64,000 nucleotides of DNA from Solen grandis (Eukaryota; Mollusca; Bivalvia; Adapedonta; Solenidae): contig CM037781.1 of assembly GCA_021229015.1 (NCBI GenBank), positions 72,122,903-72,186,902 on the forward strand, given 5' to 3'. Shown piece by piece: positions 35,618 through 48,764 of this stretch; positions within the stretch are counted from its first letter, which is position 1, and the number at the start of each line of letters is the position of its first letter. Both the position numbers and the translations under genes were made by a program. The notes beneath the pieces were generated by a model, which made no database searches, was not told the origin of the DNA, and saw nothing but the letters and a program-made list of their open reading frames with translations.

Positions 35618-38600
35618 ATGGCTGATATAGCTATCTTGCCAAAGTCCAGCAAGCACGGAGCCCAGTTTGAGCAGGTGCACGTGCAAAAGGTATATGACGA
35701 GATAGCGTCGAGCGTGAACGATATTCAGCACAAGGCCTGGCCCAATGTCAAGCGGTTCCTGAAGAAGTTTGAGCCTGGCTCACTAGTGGCAGATATAGGT
35801 GAGTTTTCTACATGTGATAACCAGGGCACAACTCATGCTTGGATTTTTTTCAATAAGCTAGGGCATGCACCAGATAGTGCAAGTTAAGGGTCATTTCAGT
35901 GATAGCTCTTGTTACATCAATTATATAATTGTTGTTCAATTATTTTCATTTTTAAATTTGATAGAGCAGAGACCTAGAAAGTTTGTTATCATTAAGTTTG
36001 TTATCAATAAGATGGATCTCTCATTTAACATTTGTAAATTACAAAGGCATTCCTTAATAGCTTACATTAAAGCCTTCTATTTTGTCTGTTTGAGTGAGTA
36101 TGGGTCAAAAATTGGGTCATGAGGTCAAATCTTAGGAATCAGTTTTGTGCTAAAGTCTTCTTATCTAGTCATAGACTCAACAGTTTAGATCAAGTGTTCA
36201 TGAATAGTAGCCAGAATGTTTGTCATCATGCTTTCTAACTTTGTGAGTAAAGGTCATCTGAGATTGAACACTAGGTGACTGACTGATTCTTAAGAAATAA
36301 ATTTTGCATAAAAGTTTTCTTATCTGGACATAAATTCAAAAGTCTACTGCAATTCCTTTTTTTTTCAAAATTAATCATCATCCAGCTGTGATGGAATTTT
36401 CACATTAACTACTTGTTTTGACTTTAAAATGAAATAGCTCAAATGCATTATATGATAAATTGAAAAAGCCATTGTTCAAGTGCATTTTTATGAGCTCACT
36501 TTATAGAAGTGGGGGTTATAGAGGAATCATGTTTATTGTATCCTGTCCCATCCTTCACTCACATTGCAGGAGGACATGGTGGGATCACCTTTAGTTATAG
36601 TTGTAGTGTAAAGGGGGAAAATCTCTATTTTAGGATGTGGAAATGGACGTTACCTGAGTATCAATAAGAAAACCTACAAGGTGGGCATAGATGTGTGTCA
36701 GCCCCTGGTGGACAAGTCAAGGTCAAAAGGTCAGTTTATCATCAGAGTTTATAATCTTTATGTATTGGTTTCCCCTCACATGTCATAATTTTGTTTATTT
36801 AACCCTTTTCCTCATATAGACTCATTTTGATGCACTCAGTAGGTACCACATAAAGCCTGATCTGCAGAAAACCACAGTTAAACCTTACCAAATTTAATTA
36901 TAAAATCCTCATTTCCAGACCACTGAGGAGCAGCGAACAGCATAAAACCTGATCAGCCTGCAAGTTACTCGCAGGCTGATCTGGTTTTATGCTGTTCGCA
37001 TAGGTCTTTTCATGGTATCCTCTATGAGGGAAAGGGTTAAAACAAACCAATTTTGAAAGAAATATTACAGGTGTATCTCTATTCTTTAGCATTCAGCATA
37101 TAAGGGTAGTTCCTTGACCGGTTGGCCATGTGTCAGGATAATGTGACTTGATGTGGTTTTATACCACATGTGTACGGAGTCATATCACAGTTGGGCAGCA
37201 CTGTAACTGTCTCACTGGACCCAGTGGCCAAGTGTTAAAACGTCCCCTCCGCAGTTAGGAAGTCAAGGGTTTGTTCCCCGGCCATGACACACCAAAGCTG
37301 TAAAAAAATGGTACAAGTATAGCTCCCTATAAGTTTAGTTCCAGGATTGGTTGGCCCAGTGCTAGGATAATGTGACTGGGTGTGGTATCATGCCACATGT
37401 CTACGGTGTGATACTACAGTGTGGCAGAACTATATCCGTCTCAAGTAGACATCGTCTCCAAATGACTGAAATACTGTAGGCGGGATGTTAAACCCAACAA
37501 ACAAACAAAACTTCACCTGTCTTATGCTGACAGTCTCGAAATGACTGAAATATTGTCATATGGATGTTAAACCCATATGGCAATCATCACTTATGCAATA
37601 CATATGGACACCCTCCTGAAGAAGAATGAATGCCTGAGAGATTTTTAAGTCACAGACTCCATGGCCAGCTTCAGACCAGGAACACTCAAGTTGCTGACTT
37701 GACACCTGTACCACTTGGACTCCAATTTTGCACCATGCTAGGCCTTTCCTGATACCTGTGTGGTTAGAATATCCACCCAGTCGATCAGGGGTTGCATCCC
37801 CACCCCCAACACACAGAAGTTGTTATAATGGCTCTAATGTAGATCCTCCATTTTAAACTCAGTATGTAAGATTTTTTTGTAAGTACATGTATACTATACA
37901 TTCATATAGAAGAAGTTATATCAATTTTTCATACAAGAAATGGTGATCTTTTTCCTAGGTTTTGAAGTAGCGTATGCCGACAATCTACAGACCCCATTTC
38001 GGGACGGGATGTTTGACGGAGTGGTATCTATTGGCGTGATCCACCATTTCTGTTCCAGTGAGAGACGGATCAAGGCTATCCGGGAGTTGACACGAATTCT
38101 GCGCCCCGGGGGTCGCCTCATGCTGTATGTCTGGGCATATGAGCAGAAACACAGGAAGGTGGGTTATATTTGTGTAAGTCTTGCAAGCAGTTATTAAGTA
38201 AGGGCGTCTTAATGCAAGTCTGATCCACATATATTGGGGTCTAAATCTTGAAACAGCAATACATTGAACTGTAATATTATGTGGATGTACATCTTAAGTC
38301 AAGTTAACAAATCATGATAAGTTTTGGGGTCCAATGTTAGGCAGTTTTATTTTGTACTTTGTGTTATAACAGAATTCATTGTAATGGATCCAGTCTGTAT
38401 TCAACCCAGACATCAAAATGAACTTTGTGGTTTTCTTTCATTCAGGTTAGACGCTAATAAAACATTACTCTTTGCTTTAAAATTGAAAGCTTACTTAAAC
38501 ATTTGCATATTTTATATATGCTAACCCTTTCCCTCATAGAGGACACCATGAAAAGACCTATGCGAACAGCATAAAACCAGATCAGCCTGCGAGTAACTCA

Positions 38601-41600
38601 CAGGCTGATTAGTTTTATGCTGTTCGCTGCTCCTCAGTGGTCTGGAAATGAGGATTTTGTAATTAAATTTGGTAAGGTTTAACTGTGGTTTTGTGCAGAT
38701 CAGGCTTTATGTGGTACCTTCTGAGTGCGTCAAATGGAGGTTATATAGGTATCACGTCACATCCTGGCTTACACTCACGTTAGATGATGACAAGGTGGTG
38801 GGGGGGGGATATTAATCACCTTTAGTGATAGTTATATAGATAGTATACTGAGATGATTAATACATTGCCATATTTGATCATTATCTGTTGTCTGTCAGTT
38901 TATACCTATTTTAGTTATATGAATACGTATCTACTAACTATCCACTAGCCCCTCACAGCAGTGGGTTCAATTCCCAGTCAGGACATGCAGATTTTATATG
39001 GGAGCAAGCCTTCCAGCTGGCTTGTGGCAGGTCAGTGGTTAATACCCAGGTGCCTCCGTACTCTGGGTGTTTTCCACCACCTATAATTAGCTGACTGAAA
39101 TACTGTTGCGATGACAAAAACTTAAAACAACAACAACAACATATTGTAAGCATTTTGACACTGTTGCAGTTTGACAGTCAAGATGTCCTGATCCCCTGGC
39201 ATGAAGGTTTGAAAGAAATCAAAAGGACAGGTGAGCACAGTTCTCAGTGGTAGGCTGGGCCAAATGTATCATTTCATCCGTTTATTTTATCCTTAACCAC
39301 TTAATGGGCGAACTTAGTTTCACAAGCAACCAACGCTTTTAAATATGTATGGTATTTTTTTGTATGCTGTTTGAAATACATGTAATTGAGCTTATAGGCA
39401 GTTTTAAATGATAATTATTTTCAACTTATGTCATTAAAAAATTCAAATAGTTTTAAACAGTTTTTTTTTTCATGATAATCTCATCATTATGACTTAATGT
39501 TTTATTACCTAATGATGAATAATAATAGCAGAAAAACAATTTAAGAATTATTTTTTTAATCAAAGATCTGATAGTAGTTTACCTAACTGGATCAACCAGC
39601 TACTGTAAAAGGCTGGTATGTTTGACTGGCTTGTTTTTAGTGGAAAGAATTCAAATACACAATGGTGAAATCATATTTTCAACAAATAAAAGGATCTCAT
39701 GAAGGTAAGATGGTTTAAAACTTGAAGGAAAAAAAGATGAATTAAATAAAACATTTAATTTTTGTTGAAAGATGCTTTTTCTTTCCCTCTTGTGTCAATT
39801 CTGTTTTCTATATATATGAAAGAAATTACGACTTTGCCTAAAACAAAATTTCACACACCACACGTTTCCCTACAGGATCCACTTCCTCCCGCCATTCCAG
39901 CATCAGTGGGATGTCAAGCACCAGTTCTGTCAGCGAGGATGAGTCTCTTGACCAGTTCAGCCAATCAAAAGACAACGACAGCTTTCAGGGATCGCCACGA
40001 TCCATTCCAAGGAAAAGTTCAGTCAGCCTGGAAGATCTCACTCACTTGCGTGAACTTAGTAATTTCAAATCCAGCTACTATTCCTTGGACTTCAGTGGTA
40101 GTCCTGTCCGGACAAAAAACAAAAATTGCGACAAGATTTCTGAGGATGAAAATAGCAACCTTGAGTATTTGAATAGTAAAGCAACTCTTATAAGTGAGTG
40201 TCGAAAGTTTGAGGCTTCTCTGAGAGCAATGTCAACAGGCTGTCTTGATGAAATGAGGAGAAAGGGTATCACAGAAGAACTGAAAAGGGAGATAAATGAT
40301 ATAACAACTAATGATAAAACGAATTGCCAAGTTCACTCCCTTGAACAATTGAATCAAATCCAGGGTGTTGTAAGTTCTGTTGATAAGGCTATTAGTATGA
40401 CAGTTGGTGAAACACAGGTAGCTAATAAAGATGACACTGGCAAAGTGAATATAAGATCAGATTCTCAAAGTGCAAGGTTAACAAAAGGCAATGAAAATAT
40501 TAAATCATGTAAAAACCAAAGAGTTTGCTCTAAGGTAAATCCTTTTTTGAAACAGAATTCACTTGATCCGTACACCTTCAATGATGTACCACCCATTAAT
40601 ACACTGGAGGAAACAGAAAGTTTAGTTGATCTTTTTGAGGTGCAGGATGCTGAAGAGGTTCTTCAAGATGAAGTCTTTGTAAATTTCAAACCAGAAACTA
40701 CAAAATCTAAAGCAGGAGAATCCTCTTTCTTTAGCACAGTTAAATCAAAATTCTTCAAGCTTTTTGAGAATGACAAAAGTGCCTCAGCTAAGAGAATAAA
40801 TAAACACCACAAATCATTTGATGAGGGTTACAGGGACATAATAGAAGTTCATCCTATTCCTAGGAGTCTTACTAAACCAGAGCTCAGTAAAGAACAGTTG
40901 GATATAGCAAGTGAACTTAACTTTAAAGTAAGAGAGTTTCCTCTCAGTAGTTGTCCAGAAGTTATTCATGAGAGTCCAATAGAAGAAATTCCAGATTATA
41001 GACCACAGTCAAAAGGTTTGCTTGGTATTCATCAAGAAAAGCAAGGTACTGACATTTTGGAATCAAATGTTATCGAAAAACAAGTGAATAAAAGAAACGG
41101 AGTAGCTGTAACTTCAAAAGAAAGCTGTCAGAATAAATGTGAAGATATGGATGAGTCTTCTGTACATCCAGTTGAGGTTATATATGATGGTTATATGAAG
41201 ATCAGTCTAGATAAAGAGAATGAGGAGGAATGTGAAGACCCTAGTGCCTTAAATAAGGAAGCCAACAGTAAAAGTGCCAACGAAGAATGTGAATGTAAAT
41301 GTGAGAACTTTAATATCAAACCTGGTAAAAATGTATGGACGTGCAAAAGGTCAAATAAAAACCAAGGCAGTGGTGAACATTGCCTTTCCAATGGTGGGAA
41401 TCATCTTATTTCTGGTCAACTCTGTCAAGCCTTTGCCAAATCAGGACTGAAGCCCTCAGTTACTAGCAGTATCGATGACAAGGATTCTGACGTCTACGAG
41501 GAAAACTTTGAGATGGATAGTGTGTACCAGCATAAACTGTTTCCACGGAGACAGAACTCCCTTGACAACGACTCTATATTTGAGCCTGATGACAATTTCT

Positions 41601-41756
41601 CATCCAAACTGTGCCGTTTTTATCACGTTTTTCGTGAAGGAGAATTGGAGTCTCTCATCCTTAAATCATGTGACAGATTTACATATCGTGCAATGTTTTT
41701 ACGATCATGCAAATTGGTGTGTTATAGCTGAAAAGACGGGCTGTAAGAAAGTGTAG
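35571..41756 (+). CDS. TRMT9B: TRMT9B-like tRNA methyltransferase (KIAA1456 homologue), five coding exons, 3' frameshift
   Basis: Coding exons with GT-AG junctions are 35618-35798 (the exon itself starts at 35571 after an AG acceptor), 36634-36729, 37959-38158, 39170-39230 and 39876-41731. They join in phase to 797 codons. Residues about 18-160 form a Class I SAM methyltransferase: motif I VADIGCGNGRYL (residues 57-68), the acidic GID at 78-80, then SIGVIHHF and LRPGG. The block FDSQDVLIPWH follows. Residues 180-750 are a Ser-rich and acidic, low-complexity linker. FYHVFREGELESL (761-773) is the conserved C-terminal block of the family. Trm9/ALKBH8 enzymes methylate the wobble-uridine cm5U of tRNA together with TRMT112. 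The N-terminus starts directly at the methyltransferase with no AlkB or RRM domain, so TRMT9B fits better than ALKBH8. TRMT9B orthologues are considered atypical, so activity is not certain. The conserved tail (NHVTDLHIV...ANWCVIAEK) lies in the +1 frame and stops at 41756. One extra A at 41663-41665 explains this, probably a homopolymer error. The start ATG follows an in-exon leader, so it is probably the true start. Confidence 0.93.
35799..36633 (+). other. TRMT9B intron 1
   Basis: GT-AG intron. 36090-36330 resembles the internal units of the GCTCACCTGAG family (GGGTCATGAGGTCAAATCTT), a decayed repeat fragment. Confidence 0.7.
36799..37040 (-). mobile_element. TTAA-flanked palindromic MITE, copy F (TRMT9B intron 2)
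   Basis: Complete copy inside TRMT9B intron 2, antisense to the gene, with TTAA at both ends. Confidence 0.85.
37085..37217 (+). mobile_element. SINE (family b) body fragment (TRMT9B intron 2)
   Basis: TTTAGCATTCAGCATATAAG, GGTAGTTCCTTGACCGGTTG, CAGCACTGTAACTGTCTCA: the middle of family b without head or tail. It is immediately followed by a second copy. Confidence 0.65.
37218..37512 (+). mobile_element. SINE (family b) near-full copy (TRMT9B intron 2)
   Basis: Head GACCCAGTGGCCAAGTG and box B AAGGGTTTGTTCCCC, body TAGTTCCAGGATTGGTTGGC, end GGGATGTTAAACCCAACAAA. A third short tail fragment (37513-37580) follows, so this intron carries a nest of family b pieces. Confidence 0.75.
38521..38734 (+). 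mobile_element. TTAA MITE, copy G, 3' truncated (TRMT9B intron 3)
   Basis: Left end present (CTAACCCTTTCCC). The sequence leaves the consensus after GAGTGCGTCAAA, so the right terminal repeat is lost. Located in TRMT9B intron 3. Confidence 0.8.
38938..39145 (+). mobile_element. SINE (family a) in TRMT9B intron 3
   Basis: 5'-truncated copy: AGCCCCTCACAGCAGTGGGT, CTTCCAGCTGGCTTGTGGCA, CCACCACCTATAATTAGCTG and an AACAACAACAACAAC tail. It ends about 25 bases before the exon 4 acceptor, very close to the branch-point region. Confidence 0.8.
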
Positions 41757-42012
41757 TGTCAATAGTTTTACTGGATATTTTTTAGTTATATTTATTTTTC
41801 ATAGATGTCATATCATTTTTTGACCTGGTAATCTGTATAATCTAAGAGAGTCTTCAGATTTCTCTTGACATAGAGTTAAGATAAATATTGGTGTCTGAAT
41901 TACTTGTGTATTCTCTCCTTTGCTACTGGTCTAATGATATTGATGTTTGGGCCATTGATATTTGATGTATACTATTGTCTGGCAGGTTTTTTAGAGGAAG
42001 AGATTGAGAGAC

Positions 42013-42018
42013 AATAAA
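42013..42018 (+). terminator. Possible polyadenylation signal of TRMT9B
   Basis: This is the first AATAAA downstream of the TRMT9B stop, about 260 bases after it. AT-rich DNA contains many such hexamers by chance, so a longer 3' UTR is equally possible. Confidence 0.25.
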
Positions 42019-42407
42019 TAAGGGTAAATATTTAGTATTTAAGCAAGGAGGTGATATTTTTATCTTCTGTTTTGAAAGATTAAAATTACCATCAGAGTAG
42101 AGAAAAATCCTTTTAAATAAATTATCTTTATTGATGGATCACAATCAGAATCACTATAGCTTAGTGACATGGCATTAGGGTTTAAAGCCTGGATGAGTAG
42201 GAAATCATACTCACAAACAGTAAATATTTACTGCGTATTGTTTGGATAATGTGCAAATGTATTGCCACATAATATGGGTCTCTGGATGATTTACCTCAAG
42301 TTAAGCCAGCATTGAATTAAGTAATACATCAGTACCAGTATATCTTTTTTTGAGATTTTGTATCATATTTTATTTTTATTTCAATAACTTATGATTATTG
42401 TATGAAT

Positions 42408-42476
42408 CAACATCATAACTCTACATGCTGGCCTCATAACTCTACATGCTGGCCTCATAACTCTACATGCTGGCCT
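42408..42476. repeat. 21-bp tandem repeat, three copies
   Basis: CATAACTCTACATGCTGGCCT three times in the TRMT9B 3' flank. Confidence 0.9.
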
Positions 42477-43551
42477 AAAATGTAGTATGAAAATAGAATA
42501 GAAAATATTTTCTGGAAATAACACCTTTCCAGTTTTTAATAGTGAAACCAGGTCAACTTTTGACTACCTATTATCCTATTGTAACTAATGGTTAGTCTGT
42601 AAGTCTATTGAATACATCTGTAATCACTGCAGGGATGCAATGAGATTTGGACTATTCAAAAAGCAAGAAAAAGAATATACACAAACTACAACAACAGTGT
42701 TTTTATGTACGTCAGTATGATTCACTAAAAGTGAAGGCCATGCATGTATATTTCTAGAGATGTTATTTTAAATATGACAGTGAGTACAACTGTTGTGTTC
42801 TTATTGAGTTTTATCTTGATCTCATGTTTTACTTTTGATCTAAATTTTACTTTTGTTCTAGATATTTTTCTACACCCTGGCATTACTACATTATGAGGGA
42901 GACACATGTTGCTCCCCATTCTACTTTATTCAGTATATCAAGTTCAGCTTATGGCATTCCATGACACTTTATATATACAGTTATTTTGTATCTTAAATGG
43001 TCATTTAGGTAGACAAGGTCATAGTTAAAGATATAATAAATAGAAAACAGGATTTGAAAGTGAATAGGTATGTATAGGTTTTGGTTTTGACTGGGATAAA
43101 GTAATGATATGTGGATATTAATCACTGTTATGTTGTTGTTATTTTTTTTGTTCATAAAAAAAGAGAAGATACTAAGGCCATTTACTTTAAATTCTTTGTT
43201 TTACAGAAAGTCAGGATGCAATTTAATCATAGGAAGAGGGGTGTGTGTTTGCATGTGTGTGGAGAGGGGGGGTGTTTGAGGAAATCCCAAAACAACTGTG
43301 AAACACTGCAAATAATCCATTTTTAAACAAACAATATTAAATTCAAGCACTAGGCCTGACATTGATAAATAGAACTCTTTAGTTCAGTTTTTAATTAGTC
43401 TAAAAAACCCTTTCATTTTGCTCTACCAAAGCTCTGCAAACTTCAATTTTTAGTAAATTCCTATGATTTGTTTTCATGGCTATTTCAACATAGAGGAAGA
43501 GGAAATAAAAGTAAAATGTAAATTTCATTTTTCCTGAAAGTTATGATCCTA

Positions 43552-43746
43552 TTTACCCTTTCCCTCATAGAGGACACCATGAAAAGACCTATGCGAACAG
43601 CATAAAACCAGCTGCTCCTCAGTGGTCTGGAAATGAGGATTTTGTAATTAAATTTGGTAAGGTTTAACTGTGGTTTTGTGCAGATCAGGCTTTATGTGGT
43701 ACCTACTGAGTGCGTCAAAATGAGTCTATATGAGGGAAAGGGTTAA
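43552..43746 (+). mobile_element. TTAA MITE, copy H, core deleted
   Basis: Both terminal repeats are present, but the palindrome is reduced to its left outer arm: AACCAG joins directly to CTGCTCCTCAGTGG. About 49 bases are missing. Confidence 0.8.
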
Positions 43747-44704
43747 ATGATATAAGTCTTTAAGAAGATATAATGAATGGGAGCAGTATCCATGAACAAG
43801 TAGTATCCATGAACAAGTAGTATCCGTGATTTGCTTATAATATTGTCATATATAACACTGTGTTGGAAAAAGTTTAGTTTCCACACTGACATTATGACAG
43901 TCTTTGAGTAAGTGGCACTCACTTTTTTTTTCTTGCAAACTATGACATCAGTTATTTCAGATATATCTCTTTAACAGATGTTTGTCTACCCTGTGGGGTT
44001 TTATCAAATGGTTTTGATACTTTATAATCTCAAACAATGTCTAGTCTTTTTATATTTAACATTAATCTAGTCTATTGATCAATTTACTGATATATATTTT
44101 GACAGGCACATTGTTGCAACTTCACTGATTCTATGTTAAATGGTCAGAACTTCCCATTGCTTGTGATTATAGTGGGTGTAAAGACACTAGAGTACATTAT
44201 AATGCTACCTTAGGGGTTATAGTCTAGATACTGAATTATACTGTATCTTTAGTAGCTGGATGTGGCTATATGACTTGGGATATAGTTATAGTCAACTCAA
44301 ACACAGCAAAAAAGGCACAAGGGTACCTAGCACAGATTTATCTTCATGATAGGAAAATAGCTCTCATAGTGAGTATTTTCTTTGATATGCAATTCCATAG
44401 TCAGGGAAGCTCAAGGGTTAAAATGATCCATAACTGTAAAAATGACAATATTTTGAAGATTTTATACATCTTTTTCTTCATTTTTTAATGTAAATTTGAC
44501 CCTTGACTGTTAATTTTCATGGTTCAAAAGGCACCATTTCTGAAATCTCAAGGGTCAAAGGAGAGCCCTGAGAAACATGCTCCATTTTAATGCTGTCTTA
44601 TTAGTTAAGGTCTAAATGCTGCATTTAATAAGACTGGATTTAAAATGTACCTTATATCAACTAAATAAATTATAAATTAAAGCTTTAGTGTCCTTTGTTT
44701 GGAC

Positions 44705-45660
44705 TTCGTGTTGTGATGGATCATGTTATAATGGAGCATGTTATAATGAAATGTGTTATAATGGAGTGTGTTATGATAGAGCATGTTATAATCGAGTGTT
44801 ATAATATGAGTATGTTATAATGGAGTGTGTTATAATGAAATGTGTTATAATGGAGTGTGTTATGATAGAGCATGTTATAATCGAGTGTTATAATATGAGT
44901 ATGTTATAATGGAGTGTGTTATAATGAAATGTGTTATAATGGAGTGTGTTATGATAGAGCATGTTATAATCGAGTGTTATAATATGAGTATGTTATAATG
45001 GAGTGTGTTATACTTGAGTGTTATAATGGAGTGTGTTATGATAGAGCATGTTATAATTGAGTGTTATAATATGAGTATGTTATAATGGAGTGTGTTATGA
45101 TAGAGCATGTTATAATTGAGTGTTATAATATGAGTATGTTATAATGGAGTGTGTTATAATGAAATGTGTTATAATGGAGTGTGTTATGATAGAGCATGTT
45201 ATAATCGAGTGTTATAATATGAGTATGTTATAATGGAGTGTGTTATGATAGAGCATGTTATAATTGAGTGTTATAATATGAGTATGTTATAATGGAGTGT
45301 GTTATAATGAAATGTGTTATAATGGAGTGTGTTATGATAGAGCATGTTATAATCGAGTGTTATAATATGAGTATGTTATAATGGAGTGTGTTATAATGAA
45401 ATGTGTTATAATGGAGTGTGTTATGATAGAGCATGTTATAATCGAGTGTTATAATATGAGTATGTTATAATGGAGTGTGTTATAATGAAATGTGTTATAA
45501 TGGAGTGTGTTATGATAGAGCATGTTATAATTGAGTGTTATAATATGAGTATGTTATAATGGAGCATGTTATAATGAAATGTGTTATAATGGAGTGTGTT
45601 ATGATAGAGCATGTTATAATGAGTTGTTCATGTTATAATAGTGTTAAATATGATATTTAT
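44705..45660. repeat. 15-bp tandem repeat organised in an 89-bp higher-order repeat
   Basis: Basic unit GAGTGTGTTATAATG. Blocks of six variants (GAGTATGTTATAATG, GAGTGTGTTATAATG, AAATGTGTTATAATG, GAGTGTGTTATGATAG, AGCATGTTATAATCG, AGTGTTATAATAT) sum to 89 bases and recur about eight times with occasional missing members. Confidence 0.92.
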
Positions 45661-45699
45661 AATGGAGTGTTATAATGAAGTTTGTTATAACAGAGTGTG

Positions 45700-48535
45700 T
45701 AATTATGAAATGTCTGTTATAGAAGTTCAAGTGATGAGAATAAATGAGATTGTTGTGCAAAACCCTTTGTAGTGAAAAAGTGTTTGTCTTTCAGTAATAT
45801 ATCTTTCAATATCATCTTTTCTTGAAGTTTGTTTTGTTTATAAAACAGAGTTCAGACATTGACATATAGAAAAGCATGTTTATAGTTGACATCACACAAC
45901 ATTGTTTTAGTATTTTACAGTCAGACTTTTTTAATAGTTTTTGTAAAGTCTGTAAAACATCAAGATTAACAATGAATTATCTTGAACCGGGTCCATGTAA
46001 CAGCTAATTAAGCAATACTCAAGCCTTTCTTTTATATAATGAGGTTATTTTCTTTATTTATATTTTTGCAATATTTGCGGTATTAATATAAACATGTAGC
46101 TTTCTTCTTAATTATTAATTGATGTACCTTTATCAGATGTTATTTTTACTAACTCATATTAATTGAAGCTTCATATTCAAACAGAAGTTGCAAGGGTATT
46201 TTCTTTTTATTTCTTACTTTCTTAATAAAAACTTCTGTAATTAACTTTCTGTGAATAAATCCCTTTTCATAACATTAAAAAGTGTTTAGATATAAAATAG
46301 TAAGATACCGCAAATGCAACAAGAAAGCATTGATGTGAAGTTCAGTGACAGAAGTCTGAGCTTCCCTTGTCATTTCATCTTATTTGTTTACATCATCTAG
46401 TCTCAATTTTTTTTCTAGTATTTTAGGTCCCCAAAGTCATGTTATTACTCCGTTAACTTTTCTTAATTGATTTTCTGGCACATTTGTATAATACTCTCCC
46501 TACTGTATTTAAGTAGCCAAAAATAAATAACTTAAATTTTTTTATTGTAAATGTTTTACTGATGATCTTTTTTATGCCAAAGGAATCGTGTTTAAACATA
46601 ATGTAAATGGATGTATGATGATATTTTAGGTATTTCTTGATGTGTTAAGTTATTAGATTGTTAAATGTAAATGAAATAAGAATTAAAATATACAGTGAAG
46701 ACAATCTGATTCTCTCCTTGAAATTACTGTATTTAACAAGGTTTTGGACAGAACGGTATGTAAGCAGCAAATATTTATACTTGTGTCATTATTTCAGAAA
46801 GGTAGATTTTTTTATCCATCTACTGTATTTTTTTTATACTTTCTTGATCTCATTTAACGAAGTGAATTAGTCCATCATATATAGCAGGGATTTTTTTCTA
46901 GTTCAATATTTTTTCCTCCTAGTTTTATAAAAGAATTTTCTAAGCATTCTCTTTATAAGTTTGTGATAGTTGAGTGACATACTTGAGGTAGAATTACCAC
47001 TGTGTATCATGTGAATACATGCTTATACATCTTCATGGCCAGTATTTTACTACTTCAAATAAATAGCAGATGGGTGTACTTAAGTCTGGTAAAATTACAA
47101 GGAGTTATGCCCTTTTTTATGTTCCTATTAGAAAAGCTGTAAATATACATTTTCACTTAATATATGATGTAAGACAGGTTATTCTATATTGATTAGAGCA
47201 AAAATATCTGTTTTGTTTCTACTGGATATCCTATAACCATGACAGTCTTACAAACTCTTACCTTGTTAGTTCTAAATACATTATCAAAGCCCTAAGTTGA
47301 TCTGATCTTATAAATACATTTATTGCATTTAAGACCATGGCAGAACAAATATAAATGTATTAAGTATCACTTTTTTTTATCCTTATCTTTTTTTCATCCT
47401 TAAGCATCTTTATATTATGTGGAAAAGTAAGTACTCTTTATTTTCTGTAAGTTAGAAGTATAAAATACCAGTATTAGTTACATTTACTTCTTATGCATTA
47501 ATTTCTCCACCTGCTAAGTTTGAACTTGGGCATTTTAAAAAGCCATTTTTGTTTCCAGAGGATTCAAACTCATAACTTCCATAGTCAGTAGCCATGGTCC
47601 TTCAAGCCATGATGGCTAAAGTATCTCAGATTTTCCTCTAGGTTTCTCCGTATAAAATGCCCAATGCTCTAGATTAGTGGCCTCCTGTAAGATGTCACTA
47701 ATGTCTATTTGTTTTACTTTGATAAACAGAGCATATAAGAACAAACATCTTAATAAGACTGTAGTCTTCATACATCCGTATTTGAATATACACCTGTCAC
47801 CAATACAAACAGTAATTACGGTAACTGGATGCGATTTGTTTCTTTGCGTTGGACCCTTACTGTACTAAAGGATCAGATATAGAGTTTTCATATTTTTGTT
47901 CAGGATACCGGATATATTTTTGTATTGATAGTACTATTGTGATAAATTTATATTTTGTGAAATGCTGTGTATGTAATTTGTAGGTAAGACTAATGCCAAA
48001 AGGATCTGTGTTTTGAACCGTATAGACTTATTCTAGTCAGAATGTTTCTAGTAAACTGTGGAATGTAAGCGTGGCTTCTTGTTATGTTTAAACCATTCTA
48101 GAGGGGTACATTCATCCCTTATATCTATCAAATAGAGTTAATTGCTTTCGGTGAACTGATCTGATTCAAACTTAGATGAAAAATTTTGATTTTAACATTT
48201 TTTGTTTGTTTTAAACGTAATGCTTGGATATAATTTTATAAATCATTGCAAAGTTGTTTTTTTATCAGAACCCAGAAGATATGGTATGGAATTTCAGTCT
48301 TTGTCTTGACCACGAAGCTACATTTAGGTATTTACATCTTTGTCCTGACTACGGGTTTCTCAGTCCTAGAACTACCCTTATGTTCAGAGAGCAAAGTGAG
48401 GCAGATACTTTAGTATCAGTTTTCTACATTTCTGGTATGTCTAGCCGTGTATTGAGCACAATGTCTCCTGGTTACGACAAAGAATCACATGGATATAATC
48501 AATTGGTACAATATAGTCACAAACACATGTTCACA
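45700..48535. other. Intergenic, nothing recognised
   Basis: AT-rich DNA with short chance open frames. No splice-bounded coding block or repeat family was identified. Confidence 0.45.
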
Positions 48536-48539
48536 CAAA

Positions 48540-48760
48540 CCTTCCTTGTGCCTGGTGTTCAGCATATAAGGGTAGTCGAAGGACTGGTTGGAAAGGAAGA
48601 AAATATTTTCAAAACGCACCACTCAAAACGGCTAAATACCCGGTATTTTGTTTGTTGGGTTTAACGTCCCACCGACACCAGGCCAACCAGTCCTGGAACT
48701 ACCCTTATATGCTGAGCACCACGCAAGGTACAGTACCATTTTTTACGACTGGAAATACCC
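48540..48760. mobile_element. Inverted pair of SINE (family b) fragments
   Basis: 48555-48595 (+) carries TTCAGCATATAAGGGTAGT and GGACTGGTTGG. 48648-48750 (-) carries the tail TTTGTTGGGTTTAACGTCCC and the same body inverted. The two can pair as a hairpin. Confidence 0.65.
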
Positions 48761-48764
48761 TGTA

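Noticed and set aside
39911..41731. A single-exon 606-codon gene starting at 39911
   Set aside because: It is the last exon of the TRMT9B homologue. The methyltransferase exons upstream join to it in phase through GT-AG sites, so the internal ATG is not the start.
48254..48664. 136-codon open frame
   Set aside because: No recognisable family, and its last third is SINE family b sequence.
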